Shown: piece after piece, positions 39,799 through 51,114 of the stretch
Position numbering within the stretch: the stretch's first letter is position 1
How the letters are laid out: each line of letters starts with the position of its first letter
From: Streptomyces sp. CG4
Lineage (GTDB): Bacteria > Actinomycetota > Actinomycetes > Streptomycetales > Streptomycetaceae
Direction of reading: 5' to 3'
Assembly: GCF_041080655.1 (NCBI RefSeq)
Contig: NZ_CP163525.1
Coordinates: 7,688,001 to 7,752,000 of the forward strand
Length of the DNA: 64,000 nucleotides
The notes under the pieces: model-generated
Seen by the model: only the letters and a program-made list of their open reading frames with translations
Database searches by the model: none
Told to the model about the DNA's origin: nothing
Made by a program: the position numbers and the translations under genes

Positions 39799-41586
39799 GT
39801 GGCAGCACCTAAGAGGGGCCGGAGTGCGAGCGCCCAGAGCAAGCCGGGGCGCTCGCTGGCCCTCATCCTGATCGCCATCGTGGCGCTCACCGGAGGCATG
39901 TTCCTGTCCGGGAACACCACTCCGCGTCTCGGCATCGACCTCGCCGGTGGTACGAGCATCACGCTCAAGGCGAAGGCCGACCAGGGGTCCGCGATCAACA
40001 AGGCCAACATGGACACCGCGGTCGACATCATGAACCGCCGTGTCAACGGCCTCGGCGTCTCCGAGGCGGAGGTGCAGACCCAGGGGAACGACAACATCAT
40101 CGTCAACATCCCCAAGGGCACCAACTCCAAGGAAGCGCAAGCGCAGGTCGGCACCACCGCCAAGCTGTACTTCCGCCCGGTCCTGGCCAGCGAGCCCAAC
40201 AGCACGCCTGCCCAGAGCCCGTCGCCGAGCGCCTCCTCCGGCGGCAGCTCCACGCCGAAGCCGAGCGCGAGCCCCTCCCACAGCGCCTCCTCCAAGGAGA
40301 AGGCCTCCTCGTCCTCCACCGCGTCCCCCAAGGCCTCGGCGACCTCCCAGGGCCGCGCCGTCAGCGACGCGCTGAAGGCCGGCTCCACCCCCTCGCCCAG
40401 CTCCTCCTCCGGCAGCGGCAAGCCGTCGGCCACCCCCTCGGCCTCCGCGAGCGGCGCCGGCTCGGCCGCCGCCAAGCTCCAGGCCCAGTACGCCGCCCTG
40501 GACTGCACCAAGCCCGACCAGCTGGCCAAGGTCGGCGGCGCCGCCAAGCCCGGCGAACCCACGGTGGCCTGCGGCAAGATCCGGAAGGTCTGGTACAAGT
40601 ACGTGCTCGGCCCGGCCGCCGTGGACGGCACCGAGGTGAAGAACGCCGCCGCCCGGTTCGACACCCAGGGTGCCTCCGGCTGGCAGGTCGTGATGAACTT
40701 CACCTCCAGCGGCTCCAAGAAGTTCGCGGACGTCACCGGGCAGCTGGCGAAGAACCAGGCCCCGCAGAACGAATTCGGCATCGTCCTCGACGGCGAGGTC
40801 GTCTCCAGCCCGTACGTGAGCCAGGCCATCACCGGCGGCCAGGCGGAGATCTCCGGCAGCTTCACCCAGCAGGACGCCCAGAGCCTCGCCAACATGCTGT
40901 CGTACGGCGCTCTGCCGCTCTCCTTCCAGGAGCAGTCCGTCACCACCGTCACCGCCGCGCTCGGCGGTGAGCAGCTGCACGCCGGTCTGCTCGCCGGCGC
41001 GATCGGCCTCGCACTGGTCGTGCTCTATCTGGTGGTCTACTACCGCGGCCTGTCGCTTGTCGCCATGGCTTCGCTGCTGGTCTCGGCGATCCTCACCTAT
41101 GTGATCATGTCGCTGCTCGGCCCGACCATCCACTTCGCGCTGAACCTGCCGGCCGTCTGCGGTGCCATCGTCGCCATCGGTATCACCGCGGACTCGTTCA
41201 TCGTGTACTTCGAACGCATCCGGGACGAGATCCGCGAGGGCCGCTCGCTGCGCCCCGCCGTCGAGCGGGCCTGGCCGCGCGCCCGGCGCACCATCCTGGT
41301 CTCCGACTTCGTGTCGTTCCTCGCCGCCGCCGTCCTGTTCATCGTGACCGTCGGCAAGGTCCAGGGCTTCGCGTTCACCCTCGGCCTGACCACCGTGCTC
41401 GACGTCGTCGTCGTCTTCTTCTTCACCAAGCCGCTGATGACGCTGCTCGCCCGCCGCAAGTTCTTCGCGGACGGCCACAAGTGGTCCGGCCTCGACCCGC
41501 AGAGCCTGGGTGCCAAGCCGCCGCTGCGCCGCACCCGCCGTCCCGCCGGTCCTGTCGCCGGCTCTGTCGACCCGAAGGAGGCCTGA
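39799..41586 (+). CDS. secD: Protein translocase subunit SecD
   Basis: A 595-residue RND-type Sec accessory protein. An N-terminal helix (SLALILIAIVALTGGMFL) is followed by the periplasmic P1 region with LGIDLAGGTSITL and GVSEAEVQTQGNDNIIVNIP. Five further helices lie in the C-terminal half (AGAIGLALVVLYLVVYY, MASLLVSAILTYVIMSL, NLPAVCGAIVAIGITAD, FVSFLAAAVLFIVTVG, LTTVLDVVVVFFFT). A roughly 90-residue Ser/Pro/Ala/Lys low-complexity insertion at about 135-225 is not part of the conserved core. Uses proton motive force with SecF to finish export. secF starts 3 bp after its stop. Confidence 0.97.
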   Translation: MAAPKRGRSASAQSKPGRSLALILIAIVALTGGMFLSGNTTPRLGIDLAGGTSITLKAKADQGSAINKANMDTAVDIMNRRVNGLGVSEAEVQTQGNDNIIVNIPKGTNSKEAQAQVGTTAKLYFRPVLASEPNSTPAQSPSPSASSGGSSTPKPSASPSHSASSKEKASSSSTASPKASATSQGRAVSDALKAGSTPSPSSSSGSGKPSATPSASASGAGSAAAKLQAQYAALDCTKPDQLAKVGGAAKPGEPTVACGKIRKVWYKYVLGPAAVDGTEVKNAAARFDTQGASGWQVVMNFTSSGSKKFADVTGQLAKNQAPQNEFGIVLDGEVVSSPYVSQAITGGQAEISGSFTQQDAQSLANMLSYGALPLSFQEQSVTTVTAALGGEQLHAGLLAGAIGLALVVLYLVVYYRGLSLVAMASLLVSAILTYVIMSLLGPTIHFALNLPAVCGAIVAIGITADSFIVYFERIRDEIREGRSLRPAVERAWPRARRTILVSDFVSFLAAAVLFIVTVGKVQGFAFTLGLTTVLDVVVVFFFTKPLMTLLARRKFFADGHKWSGLDPQSLGAKPPLRRTRRPAGPVAGSVDPKEA

Positions 41587-41589
41587 GCC

Positions 41590-42693
41590 ATGTCGAAACT
41601 CGGCAACCTCGGCGCTCGACTGCACCGCGGCGAGATCTCGTACGACTTCGTCGGCAAGCGCAAGATCTGGTACGGCATCTCCATCCTGATCACCATCACG
41701 GCCATCGTCGGCCTGGCGGTGCGCGGCCTGAACATGGGCATCGAGTTCAAGGGCGGCGCGGTCTTCACCACGCCGACCGGGATGAGCACCTCGGTGGCCC
41801 AGGCGGAGACGTACGCCAAGGACGCCTCCGGCCACGAGGCGATCGTGCAGAAGCTCGGCAACGGCAGCCTGCGCATCCAGATCGCCGGCATCGACACCGG
41901 CCAGTCCGACAAGATCAAGCAGGAACTGGCCAAGGACCTCAGCCTCAACCCCGAGAAGCTCGCCGCCGACCTGGTCGGCCCGAGCTGGGGCGAGCAGATC
42001 GCCAACAAGGCTTGGGAGGGCCTAGGCATCTTCATGGTGCTCGTCGTGATCTATCTGGCCATCGCCTTCGAGTGGCGCATGGCCGTCGCGGCCCTGGTCG
42101 CGCTGATCCACGACATCACCATCACGACCGGTATCTACGCCCTGGTCGGCTTCGAGGTCACGCCCGGCACGGTCATCGGTCTGCTGACGATCCTCGGTTA
42201 CTCGCTCTACGACACGGTCGTCGTCTTCGACAGCCTCAAGGAGCAGACGAAGGACATCACCAAGCAGACCCGCCTCACCTACAGCGACATCGCCAACCAG
42301 TCGATCAACGGCACGCTGGTCCGCTCGATCAACACCACCGTGGTTGCCCTGCTGCCGGTCGCCGGCCTGCTGTTCATCGGCGGCGGCTTCCTCGGCGCCG
42401 GCACGCTGAACGACATCTCGCTGTCGCTGTTCGTCGGTCTCGCGGCCGGTGCCTACTCCTCGATCTTCATCGCCACCCCGCTCGTCGCCGACCTCAAGGA
42501 GCGCGAGCCGGCGATGAAGGCCCTCACCAAGCGGGTCATGGCCAAGCGCGCCCAGGCCGCCGCCGAGGAGGACCTCGCCGCGGACCGGGCCGACGCCGAG
42601 CCCGCCGACGCCGCCCCCGCCGTCGTGGGCCCGCGCAACCAGCCCGCGTCCCGCAACCGCGGCCGTGGCCGACCCTCCGGGAAGCGCCGATGA
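41590..42693 (+). CDS. secF: Protein translocase subunit SecF
   Basis: A 367-residue partner of SecD. The N-terminal helix IWYGISILITITAIVGLAV precedes GIEFKGGAVFTTP and the conserved VGPSWGEQIANKAWEGLGI. Membrane helices follow, with GFEVTPGTVIGLLTILGYSLYDTVVVFDSLKE, the family's most conserved segment. It ends in an Ala/Arg-rich tail. apt overlaps its stop by 4 bp. Confidence 0.97.
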   Translation: MSKLGNLGARLHRGEISYDFVGKRKIWYGISILITITAIVGLAVRGLNMGIEFKGGAVFTTPTGMSTSVAQAETYAKDASGHEAIVQKLGNGSLRIQIAGIDTGQSDKIKQELAKDLSLNPEKLAADLVGPSWGEQIANKAWEGLGIFMVLVVIYLAIAFEWRMAVAALVALIHDITITTGIYALVGFEVTPGTVIGLLTILGYSLYDTVVVFDSLKEQTKDITKQTRLTYSDIANQSINGTLVRSINTTVVALLPVAGLLFIGGGFLGAGTLNDISLSLFVGLAAGAYSSIFIATPLVADLKEREPAMKALTKRVMAKRAQAAAEEDLAADRADAEPADAAPAVVGPRNQPASRNRGRGRPSGKRR

Positions 42694-43229
42694 CCGACAT
42701 CAAGGAGCTGCTGCTCAGCCGCATCCGCGACGTCGCCGACTACCCCGAGCCGGGCGTGATGTTCAAGGACATCACGCCGCTGCTGGCGGACCCGGCCGCG
42801 TTCACGGCGCTCACCGACGCACTGGCCGAGATCGCCACGAACACCGGCGCGACCAAGGTCGTCGGTCTGGAGGCCCGGGGCTTCATCCTCGGCGCCCCGG
42901 TCGCCGTCCGCGCGGGCCTCGGCTTCATCCCGGTCCGCAAGGCGGGCAAGCTGCCCGGAGCGACGCTGCGACAGGCGTACGAGCTGGAGTACGGCTCGGC
43001 CGAGATCGAGGTGCACGCGGAGGATCTGGCCGCCGGGGACCGCGTGCTGATCGTGGACGACGTCCTCGCCACGGGGGGTACGGCCGAGGCCGCGATCCAG
43101 CTGATCCAGCGGGCCGGTGCGGATGTCTCCGGCCTCGCGGTGCTGATGGAGCTCGGCTTCCTGGGAGGCCGGGCCCGGCTGGAGCCTGCCCTGGGCGGAG
43201 CGCCGCTGGAGGCGTTGCTCCAGGTCTGA
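42690..43229 (+). CDS. apt: Adenine phosphoribosyltransferase
   Basis: A 179-residue type I phosphoribosyltransferase. VLIVDDVLATGGTAEAAIQLI is the PRPP-binding loop, with FKDITPLLADP and GLEARGFILGAPVA in the N-terminal part. It converts adenine plus PRPP to AMP. Translationally coupled to secF (ATGA). The yajC-secD-secF-apt-relA order is conserved in actinobacteria. Confidence 0.96.
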   Translation: MTDIKELLLSRIRDVADYPEPGVMFKDITPLLADPAAFTALTDALAEIATNTGATKVVGLEARGFILGAPVAVRAGLGFIPVRKAGKLPGATLRQAYELEYGSAEIEVHAEDLAAGDRVLIVDDVLATGGTAEAAIQLIQRAGADVSGLAVLMELGFLGGRARLEPALGGAPLEALLQV

Positions 43230-43241
43230 GCGGATTGCTGC

Positions 43242-43279
43242 ACGAGCGGCCTCGGCTTCTTCGCCGTAGGCCGCTTCGT
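43242..43279 (+). terminator. Probable terminator after apt
   Basis: ACGAGCGGCCT (43242-43252) pairs with AGGCCGCTTCGT (43268-43279) with one bulged base; the inner loop can extend the pairing (CGGC/GCCG). It starts 12 bp after the apt stop. Confidence 0.55.
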
Positions 43280-43489
43280 GTTTCCCGCCCGCGCCGTCCA
43301 CTTCCCAGCCACCCCCCGCACGCCCCCGAAGCACCCGGAATCCACCTCCCGGAATCCGGCGGACGCCTCCCGTGTTTCAGCAGTGAACGGTCCTCACTTC
43401 GGCCTGAAGGCGATGACCAGCCGCAGGATCGCTACCATGGGGTCTCCGGAGCCTGACCGGGGGACCCGGATCGCGCACGAGGAGCCCTC

Positions 43490-46021
<2,532 letters not shown>

Positions 46022-46022
46022 C

Positions 46023-46070
46023 GGCACAGGAAAGGGCCCCGTACGCGCGTACGGGGCCCTTTCCTGTGCC
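46023..46070. terminator. 48-bp perfect palindromic bidirectional terminator
   Basis: Positions 46023-46046 are the exact reverse complement of 46047-46070 (24-bp arms, no spacer). The first 13 bases are GGCACAGGAAAGG. It sits 2 bp after the relA stop and 12 bp before the DUF349 stop on the opposite strand. The structure also gives CTTTCC runs at each end. Confidence 0.9.
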
Positions 46071-46081
46071 GGTGAGGGAAC

Positions 46082-47311
46082 CTAGCCGCCGAACTCCTGC
46101 AGGCCCTTCAGAGCCTGGTCCAGGAGCGCCTGGCGGCCCTCCAGCTCGCGCTCCAGCTTCTCGGCCTTGGAGGTGTTGCCCTGGGCGCGGGCCTGGTCGA
46201 TCTGACCCCGCAGCTTGTCCACGGCGGCCTGCAGCTGACCGGTCAGACCCTCGGCACGCGCGCGTGCCTCCGGGTTCGTCCGGCGCCACTCGGCCTCCTC
46301 GGCCTCCTGGATCGCCCGCTCGACCGTGTGCATCCGGCCCTCGACCTTCGGACGCGCGTCCCGCGGGACGTGGCCGATGGCCTCCCAGCGCTCGTTGATC
46401 GAGCGGAAGGCGGCTCGGGCTGCCTTGAGATCCGTGACCGGGAGGATCTTCTCGGCTTCCTCGGCCAGTTCCTCCTTCAGCTTCAGGTTCTCCGACTGCT
46501 CCGCGTCCCGCTCGGCGAACACCGAGCTGCGGGCGGCGAAGAACACGTCCTGGGCACCGCGGAAGCGGTTCCACAGGTCGTCCTCGTGCTCGCGCTGGGC
46601 GCGGCCCGCGGCCTTCCACTGCGTCATCAGCTCGCGGTAACGGGCCGCCGTCGTACCCCAGTCCGTCGAGTCGGACAGCGCCTCGGCCTCGGCGACCAGC
46701 CGCTCCTTGGTCCGGCGGGCCTCCTCGCGCTGCGCGTCCAGCTGCGCGAAGTGCGCCTTGCGCCGCTTGGAGAACGCCGACCGGGCGTGCGAGAACCGGT
46801 GCCACAGCTCGTCGTCGGACTTGCGGTCCAGTCGCGGCAGCCCCTTCCAGGTGTCCACCAGCGACCGCAGCCGCTCACCGGCGGCCCGCCACTGGTCGGA
46901 CTGGGCCAGCTGCTCCGCCTCGACGACCAGGTCCTCCTTGGCCTTGCGGGCCTCGTCGGACTGCTTGGCCCGCTGCTGCTTGCGCTCCTCGCGACGCGCC
47001 TCGACCGTCGCCACGAGCTTGTCCAGCCGCCCGCGGAGCGCGTCCAGATCGCCGACCGCGTGGTGCGCGTCCACCTGCTCACGCAGGTGGTCGATCGCGG
47101 CCATGGCGTCCTTCGCCGACAGGTCGGTGGTCTGTACTCGCTTCTCGAGGAGGCCGATCTCGACAACCAGGCCCTCGTACTTGCGCTCGAAGTAGGCCAG
47201 CGCCTCCTCAGGGGAGCCGGCCGCCCAGGATCCGACGACCTGCTCGCCGTCGGCCGTACGCACGTACACGGTCCCCGTCTCGTCGACGCGGCCCCACGGG
47301 TCGCTGCTCAC
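46082..47311 (-). CDS. DUF349-domain protein
   Basis: A 409-residue, highly charged, largely helical protein with four to five DUF349 repeats. Each has a W-x-x-A-G-x-h...D...W-x-R-F layout, for example DWGTTAARYRELMTQWKAAGRAQREHEDDLWNRFRGA and KGLPRLDRKSDDELWHRFSHA. The N-terminal ~60 residues (WGRVDETGTVYVRTADGEQVVGSW) are a small beta domain. GTG 47311 follows GGAGG. In other bacteria DUF349 proteins are tied to stress or ribosome/nucleic acid processes, but no precise role is established here. It is always near relA in actinobacteria. Confidence 0.9.
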   Translation of the reverse strand: MSSDPWGRVDETGTVYVRTADGEQVVGSWAAGSPEEALAYFERKYEGLVVEIGLLEKRVQTTDLSAKDAMAAIDHLREQVDAHHAVGDLDALRGRLDKLVATVEARREERKQQRAKQSDEARKAKEDLVVEAEQLAQSDQWRAAGERLRSLVDTWKGLPRLDRKSDDELWHRFSHARSAFSKRRKAHFAQLDAQREEARRTKERLVAEAEALSDSTDWGTTAARYRELMTQWKAAGRAQREHEDDLWNRFRGAQDVFFAARSSVFAERDAEQSENLKLKEELAEEAEKILPVTDLKAARAAFRSINERWEAIGHVPRDARPKVEGRMHTVERAIQEAEEAEWRRTNPEARARAEGLTGQLQAAVDKLRGQIDQARAQGNTSKAEKLERELEGRQALLDQALKGLQEFGG

Positions 47312-47464
47312 AGCGCCTCCTCCACATGATGCCTGCGGGGGCTTCGGCGCCCCGGGCATCGTCCACAGTTTCGTCACGGCCAACATAGGCGACCAGCGGG
47401 TTGCCTGTCCGCATCCAGCGCGACCGAAATTCCGCAGTTGGCCGTCTTGGGTTTGAGGGCGGCG

Positions 47465-48292
47465 TCAGGACTTCGTCACCGTCGCCTTGTTGATCACCAC
47501 GGTCGCGTTCGGAGCGGTGTTGCCCGTCGACGGGTCGGCCGCCTGGGCACCGGCGGCGGCGATCTTCTGCAGCACCTTCATGCCCGCGTCCGAGACCGTG
47601 CCGAACGGGGTGTACTGGGGCGGCAACGGGCTGTCCTTGTAGACCAGGAAGAACTGGCTGCCGCCGGTGTGCTTCTGACCGGTGTTGGCCATCGCCACCG
47701 TGCCCGCCGGGTACGTGTTGCCCTTCAGGCTCTTGTCCTTCAGGTTCTCGTCCGGGAGCGTGTAACCGGGACCGCCCATGCCGGTGCCCTGCGGGTCGCC
47801 GCACTGCAGCACATAGATGCCGCTCGTGGTCAGCCGGTGGCACTTGGTGTGGTCGAAGAAGCCCTTGCCGGCCAGGAAGTCGAACGAGTTCACCGTGTGC
47901 GGGGCCGCCGCCGTCTTCAGGTCGATGTCGATGTCACCGCACGTCGTGGCCAGCTTCATCGTGTACTTGGCCGACGTGTCGATCGTCGTCGCCGGCTCCG
48001 TCTTCCAGCTCAGCTTCTGCGCCGAGCCGGCCGCCGGCTTCGCGCACGGGTCCGGAGCCTTGCTCGGCGTGGCGCTGGGCGTGACGTCCGCGGCGGTGTT
48101 GGTCTTCTTGCCGTCGCCCTTCAGCACTCCGGTCGTGTACAGCGCGACGCTGCCGATCACGATCACGCCCAGTACCGACGCGATCACGGAGTTGCGTACG
48201 CGGGCCTTGCGGCGCGCCTGGGTGCGCCGCTGCTGCTGCCGCAAGAACTTCTCCCGGGCGAGCTGACGCCGCCGCTGCTCCTGGCTGACCAC
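47465..48292 (-). CDS. Membrane-anchored cyclophilin-type peptidyl-prolyl isomerase
   Basis: A 275-residue protein. The basic N-terminus is followed by one helix (NSVIASVLGVIVIGSVALYT, about 34-53), a Ser/Pro/Lys linker and a cyclophilin domain. The domain shows KCHRLTTSGIYVLQCGDPQGTGMGGPGY, MANTGQKHTGGSQFFLVY and YTPFGTVSDAGMKVLQKI. The catalytic Arg (in KCHRL) and the conserved Gln/Phe positions are present. It probably acts on secreted proteins outside the membrane. The adjacent relA-DUF349-cyclophilin-MBL-hisS order matches M. tuberculosis Rv2583c-Rv2580c. Confidence 0.93.
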   Translation of the reverse strand: MVSQEQRRRQLAREKFLRQQQRRTQARRKARVRNSVIASVLGVIVIGSVALYTTGVLKGDGKKTNTAADVTPSATPSKAPDPCAKPAAGSAQKLSWKTEPATTIDTSAKYTMKLATTCGDIDIDLKTAAAPHTVNSFDFLAGKGFFDHTKCHRLTTSGIYVLQCGDPQGTGMGGPGYTLPDENLKDKSLKGNTYPAGTVAMANTGQKHTGGSQFFLVYKDSPLPPQYTPFGTVSDAGMKVLQKIAAAGAQAADPSTGNTAPNATVVINKATVTKS

Positions 48293-48461
48293 CGGGTTCT
48301 CTCCTCATGCGTGTCGTGTGTCGACCGGTACGCGTGCGTCCTCGTGAGCCGACCGCTGCGTGTAGCCCCGTACCGTATATGGGTTCGCTGAGGAAACGGC
48401 AGCGCCGGTAGTCTCTGACTGCAGCTGAAGCCGTCAGTAATCGACACAACGAAGGACGATC

Positions 48462-49172
48462 GTGCTCATTGCCGGGTTCCCCGCCGGGGCCTGGGGGACG
48501 AACTGTTATCTCGTCGCCCCCGCCGCCGGTGAGGAGTGCGTGATCATCGACCCCGGCCACCAGGCCGCCGACGGCGTCGAGGAAGCACTGAAGAAGCATC
48601 GGCTCAAGCCCGTCGCCGTCGTCCTCACCCACGGCCACATCGACCATGTGGCCTCGGTCGTCCCGGTCTGCGGCGCACACGACGTGCCGGCCTGGATCCA
48701 CCCCGAGGACCGCTTCATGATGAGCGACCCCGAGAAGGCGCTCGGCCGCTCCATCGGCATGCCGCTGATGGGCGAGCTGACCGTGGGGGAGCCGGACGAC
48801 GTGAAGGAGCTGACGGACGGGGTGCGGCTGGAGCTCGCCGGTCTGGAGCTCTCCGTCGCGCATGCGCCGGGCCATACCAAGGGGTCGGTGACCTTCGGTC
48901 TGCCCGAGGCTGCGGACATCCCGCCGATCCTGTTCTCGGGCGACCTGCTGTTCGCCGGCTCCATCGGACGCACCGACTTCCCCGGTGGCTCCATGGAGGA
49001 CATGCTCGAATCGCTGGCCCGTGTGGTCCTGCCGCTCGACGACTCCACCGTGGTGCTCCCGGGTCACAACGAGTACACGACCATCGGTCAGGAGCGTGCC
49101 ACCAACCCGTACCTGCGGCAGGTGGCCGCCGGCCCGGGAGCGCATGTCGACGCTCCCCGACGAGGAATGTGA
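48462..49172 (+). CDS. Metallo-beta-lactamase-fold hydrolase (glyoxalase II-like)
   Basis: A 236-residue protein with the metal site THGHIDH (H57-x-H59-x-D61-H62), the APGHTKGSV His, the FSGDLLFAGSIGRTDFPGG Asp and the LPGHNEYTT His. This is the full set for a dinuclear Zn/Fe MBL enzyme. Actinobacterial relatives next to hisS are annotated as hydroxyacylglutathione hydrolase-like; true glutathione is absent from these organisms, so a mycothiol conjugate or other thioester is more likely. GTG 48462. hisS begins 12 bp downstream. Confidence 0.92.
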   Translation: MLIAGFPAGAWGTNCYLVAPAAGEECVIIDPGHQAADGVEEALKKHRLKPVAVVLTHGHIDHVASVVPVCGAHDVPAWIHPEDRFMMSDPEKALGRSIGMPLMGELTVGEPDDVKELTDGVRLELAGLELSVAHAPGHTKGSVTFGLPEAADIPPILFSGDLLFAGSIGRTDFPGGSMEDMLESLARVVLPLDDSTVVLPGHNEYTTIGQERATNPYLRQVAAGPGAHVDAPRRGM

Positions 49173-49184
49173 CGAGAGATCTCC

Positions 49185-50447
49185 GTGAGCACTTTCAAGG
49201 CCCCCAAGGGCACGTACGACCTGCTGCCGCCGGACAGCGCCACGTTCCTGGCCGTCCGCGAGGCGATCGCCGCGCCGCTCAGGAACTCCGGCTACGGCTA
49301 CATCGAGACGCCCGGTTTCGAGAACGTGGAGCTGTTCGCGCGCGGTGTCGGTGAGTCCACCGACATCGTGACGAAGGAGATGTACGCCTTCGAGACGAAG
49401 GGCGGCGACAAGCTGGCCCTGCGCCCGGAGACGACGGCCCCCGTGCTGCGCGCGGTGCTGGAGGCCAACCTGTACAAGACGGGCAACCTCCCGGTGAAGG
49501 TCTGGTACTCGGGCTCGCAGTACCGCTACGAGCGCCCGCAGAAGGGCCGTTACCGGCACTTCTCCCAGGTCGGCGCCGAGGCGATCGGCGCGGAGGACCC
49601 GGCGCTGGACGCCGAGCTGATCATCCTCGCCGACCAGGCGTACCGCTCGCTGGGCCTCAGCAACTTCCGCATCCTGCTGAACAGCCTCGGCGACAAGGAG
49701 TGCCGGCCGGTGTACCGGGCCGCGCTGCAGGACTTCCTGCGCGGCCTGGACCTCGACGAGGACACCCGCCGCCGCGTCGACATCAACCCGCTGCGCGTTC
49801 TCGACGACAAGCGCGAGTCGGTCCAGAAGCAGCTCACGGGCGCCCCGCTGCTGCGCGACTACCTGTGCGACGCGTGCAAGGCGTACCACGAGGAGGTGCG
49901 CGACCTGATCACCGCGGCGGGCGTCGTCTTCGAGGACGACCCGAAGCTGGTGCGCGGCCTGGACTACTACACCCGCACCACCTTCGAGTTCGTGCACGAC
50001 GGACTGGGCTCTCAGTCCGCGGTGGGCGGCGGCGGCCGCTACGACGGCCTGTCCGAGATGATCGGCGGCCCCGCGCTGCCGTCCGTCGGCTGGGCCCTCG
50101 GCGTCGACCGCACGGTCCTCGCCCTGGAAGCCGAGGGCGTGCGCCTGGACATCCCCTCCGCCACGTCGGTCTACGCCGTGCCGCTCGGCGAGGAGGCCCG
50201 CCGGGTGCTGTTCGCGAAGGTCACCGAGCTGCGCAAGGCCGGCGTCGCGGCGGACTTCGCGTACGGCGGCAAAGGCCTGAAGGGCGCCATGAAGAACGCC
50301 AACCGCAGTGGCGCCCGCTACGCGATCGTGGCCGGCGAGCGCGACCTCGCCGACGGCGTCGTCCAGCTCAAGGACATGGAGTCCGGCGAGCAGACGGCGA
50401 TCGGCGTGCACGAGATCGTGGCGGAACTGCGGTCCCGGCTCGGCTAG
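49185..50447 (+). CDS. hisS: Histidyl-tRNA synthetase
   Basis: A 420-residue class II synthetase. Motif 1/2 segments KGTYDLLPPDSATF and LALRPETTAPVLRAV are followed by YSGSQYRYERPQKGRYRHFSQVGAEAIG. The histidine signature 1 is LVRGLDYYTRTTFEFV and signature 2/motif 3 lies in GGRYDGLSEMIGG and VGWALGVDRT. An anticodon-binding domain occupies the last ~95 residues. GTG 49185 with GACGAGAG upstream. It is operonic with the MBL gene and is followed by a strong terminator. Confidence 0.97.
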   Translation: MSTFKAPKGTYDLLPPDSATFLAVREAIAAPLRNSGYGYIETPGFENVELFARGVGESTDIVTKEMYAFETKGGDKLALRPETTAPVLRAVLEANLYKTGNLPVKVWYSGSQYRYERPQKGRYRHFSQVGAEAIGAEDPALDAELIILADQAYRSLGLSNFRILLNSLGDKECRPVYRAALQDFLRGLDLDEDTRRRVDINPLRVLDDKRESVQKQLTGAPLLRDYLCDACKAYHEEVRDLITAAGVVFEDDPKLVRGLDYYTRTTFEFVHDGLGSQSAVGGGGRYDGLSEMIGGPALPSVGWALGVDRTVLALEAEGVRLDIPSATSVYAVPLGEEARRVLFAKVTELRKAGVAADFAYGGKGLKGAMKNANRSGARYAIVAGERDLADGVVQLKDMESGEQTAIGVHEIVAELRSRLG

Positions 50448-50455
50448 CAGTCGAC

Positions 50456-50488
50456 AGAAGGGCGCCGGGCGTCTCCCGGCGCCCTTCT
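50456..50488. terminator. Bidirectional terminator between hisS and the response regulator
   Basis: AGAAGGGCGCCGGG (50456-50469) pairs perfectly with CCCGGCGCCCTTCT (50475-50488) around a 5-nt loop. Its right arm touches the stop codon of the convergent response regulator gene. Confidence 0.82.
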
Positions 50489-51114
50489 CACTGCTCCAGC
50501 AAGCCGCGGCGCAGCGCGCTCGTCACCGCCGCCGTACGGTCGTCCACCCCCAACTTGCCGAAGATCCGCAGCAGATGCGTCTTCACCGTCGACTCACCGA
50601 TGTGCAGCCGGCGCCCGATCTCGGCGTTGGTGCAGCCCTCGGCCACCAGGCGGAGGACCGCCGTCTCCCGGTCCGACAGCCGGGGACGTTCCGGCCTGGC
50701 GCGGAGCTGGTCGACCAGGCGGGCCGCGACCGACGGGGCCAGCACGGTCTCGCCGCGCGCGGCCGCCCGTACCGCCTCGGCCAGTTCGCGCCGGGGCAGG
50801 TCCTTCAGCAGATAGCCCGCAGCGCCCGCCTCCACGGCGCGCAGGATGTCCCGGTCCGTCTCGTACGTCGTCAGGACGATCACCCGGCACGGCAGCCCCG
50901 CCGCGCTCATCCGCTCGATCGAGTCGACGCCCCCGCCCCCCGGCATCCGCAGGTCCATCAGCACGATGTCGGGCCGCAGTTCCGCCGCCAGCGCCTCCGC
51001 CCGCGGCCCGCTCGCCGCGTCCCCGACCACCTCCAGGTCCGGCTCGGCGCTCAGCATGGCGCGCAGCCCCTCCCGTACGACGGGATGGTCGTCGGCCAGC
51101 ACGATCCGGATCAC
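50488..51114 (-). CDS. NarL-family response regulator
   Basis: A 208-residue protein with an N-terminal receiver domain (VLADDHPVVREGL; phospho-acceptor Asp54 in VLMDLRMPGG; Thr in VLTTYETD; Lys in LLKDLP). The C-terminal LuxR/GerE helix-turn-helix (RLSDRETAVLRLVAEGCTNAEIGRRLHIGESTVKTHLLRI) binds DNA. It is the last gene of the ABC-permease-kinase-regulator operon. GTG 51114 overlaps the kinase stop. The likely target is the operon's own promoter. Confidence 0.95.
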   Translation of the reverse strand: MIRIVLADDHPVVREGLRAMLSAEPDLEVVGDAASGPRAEALAAELRPDIVLMDLRMPGGGGVDSIERMSAAGLPCRVIVLTTYETDRDILRAVEAGAAGYLLKDLPRRELAEAVRAAARGETVLAPSVAARLVDQLRARPERPRLSDRETAVLRLVAEGCTNAEIGRRLHIGESTVKTHLLRIFGKLGVDDRTAAVTSALRRGLLEQ

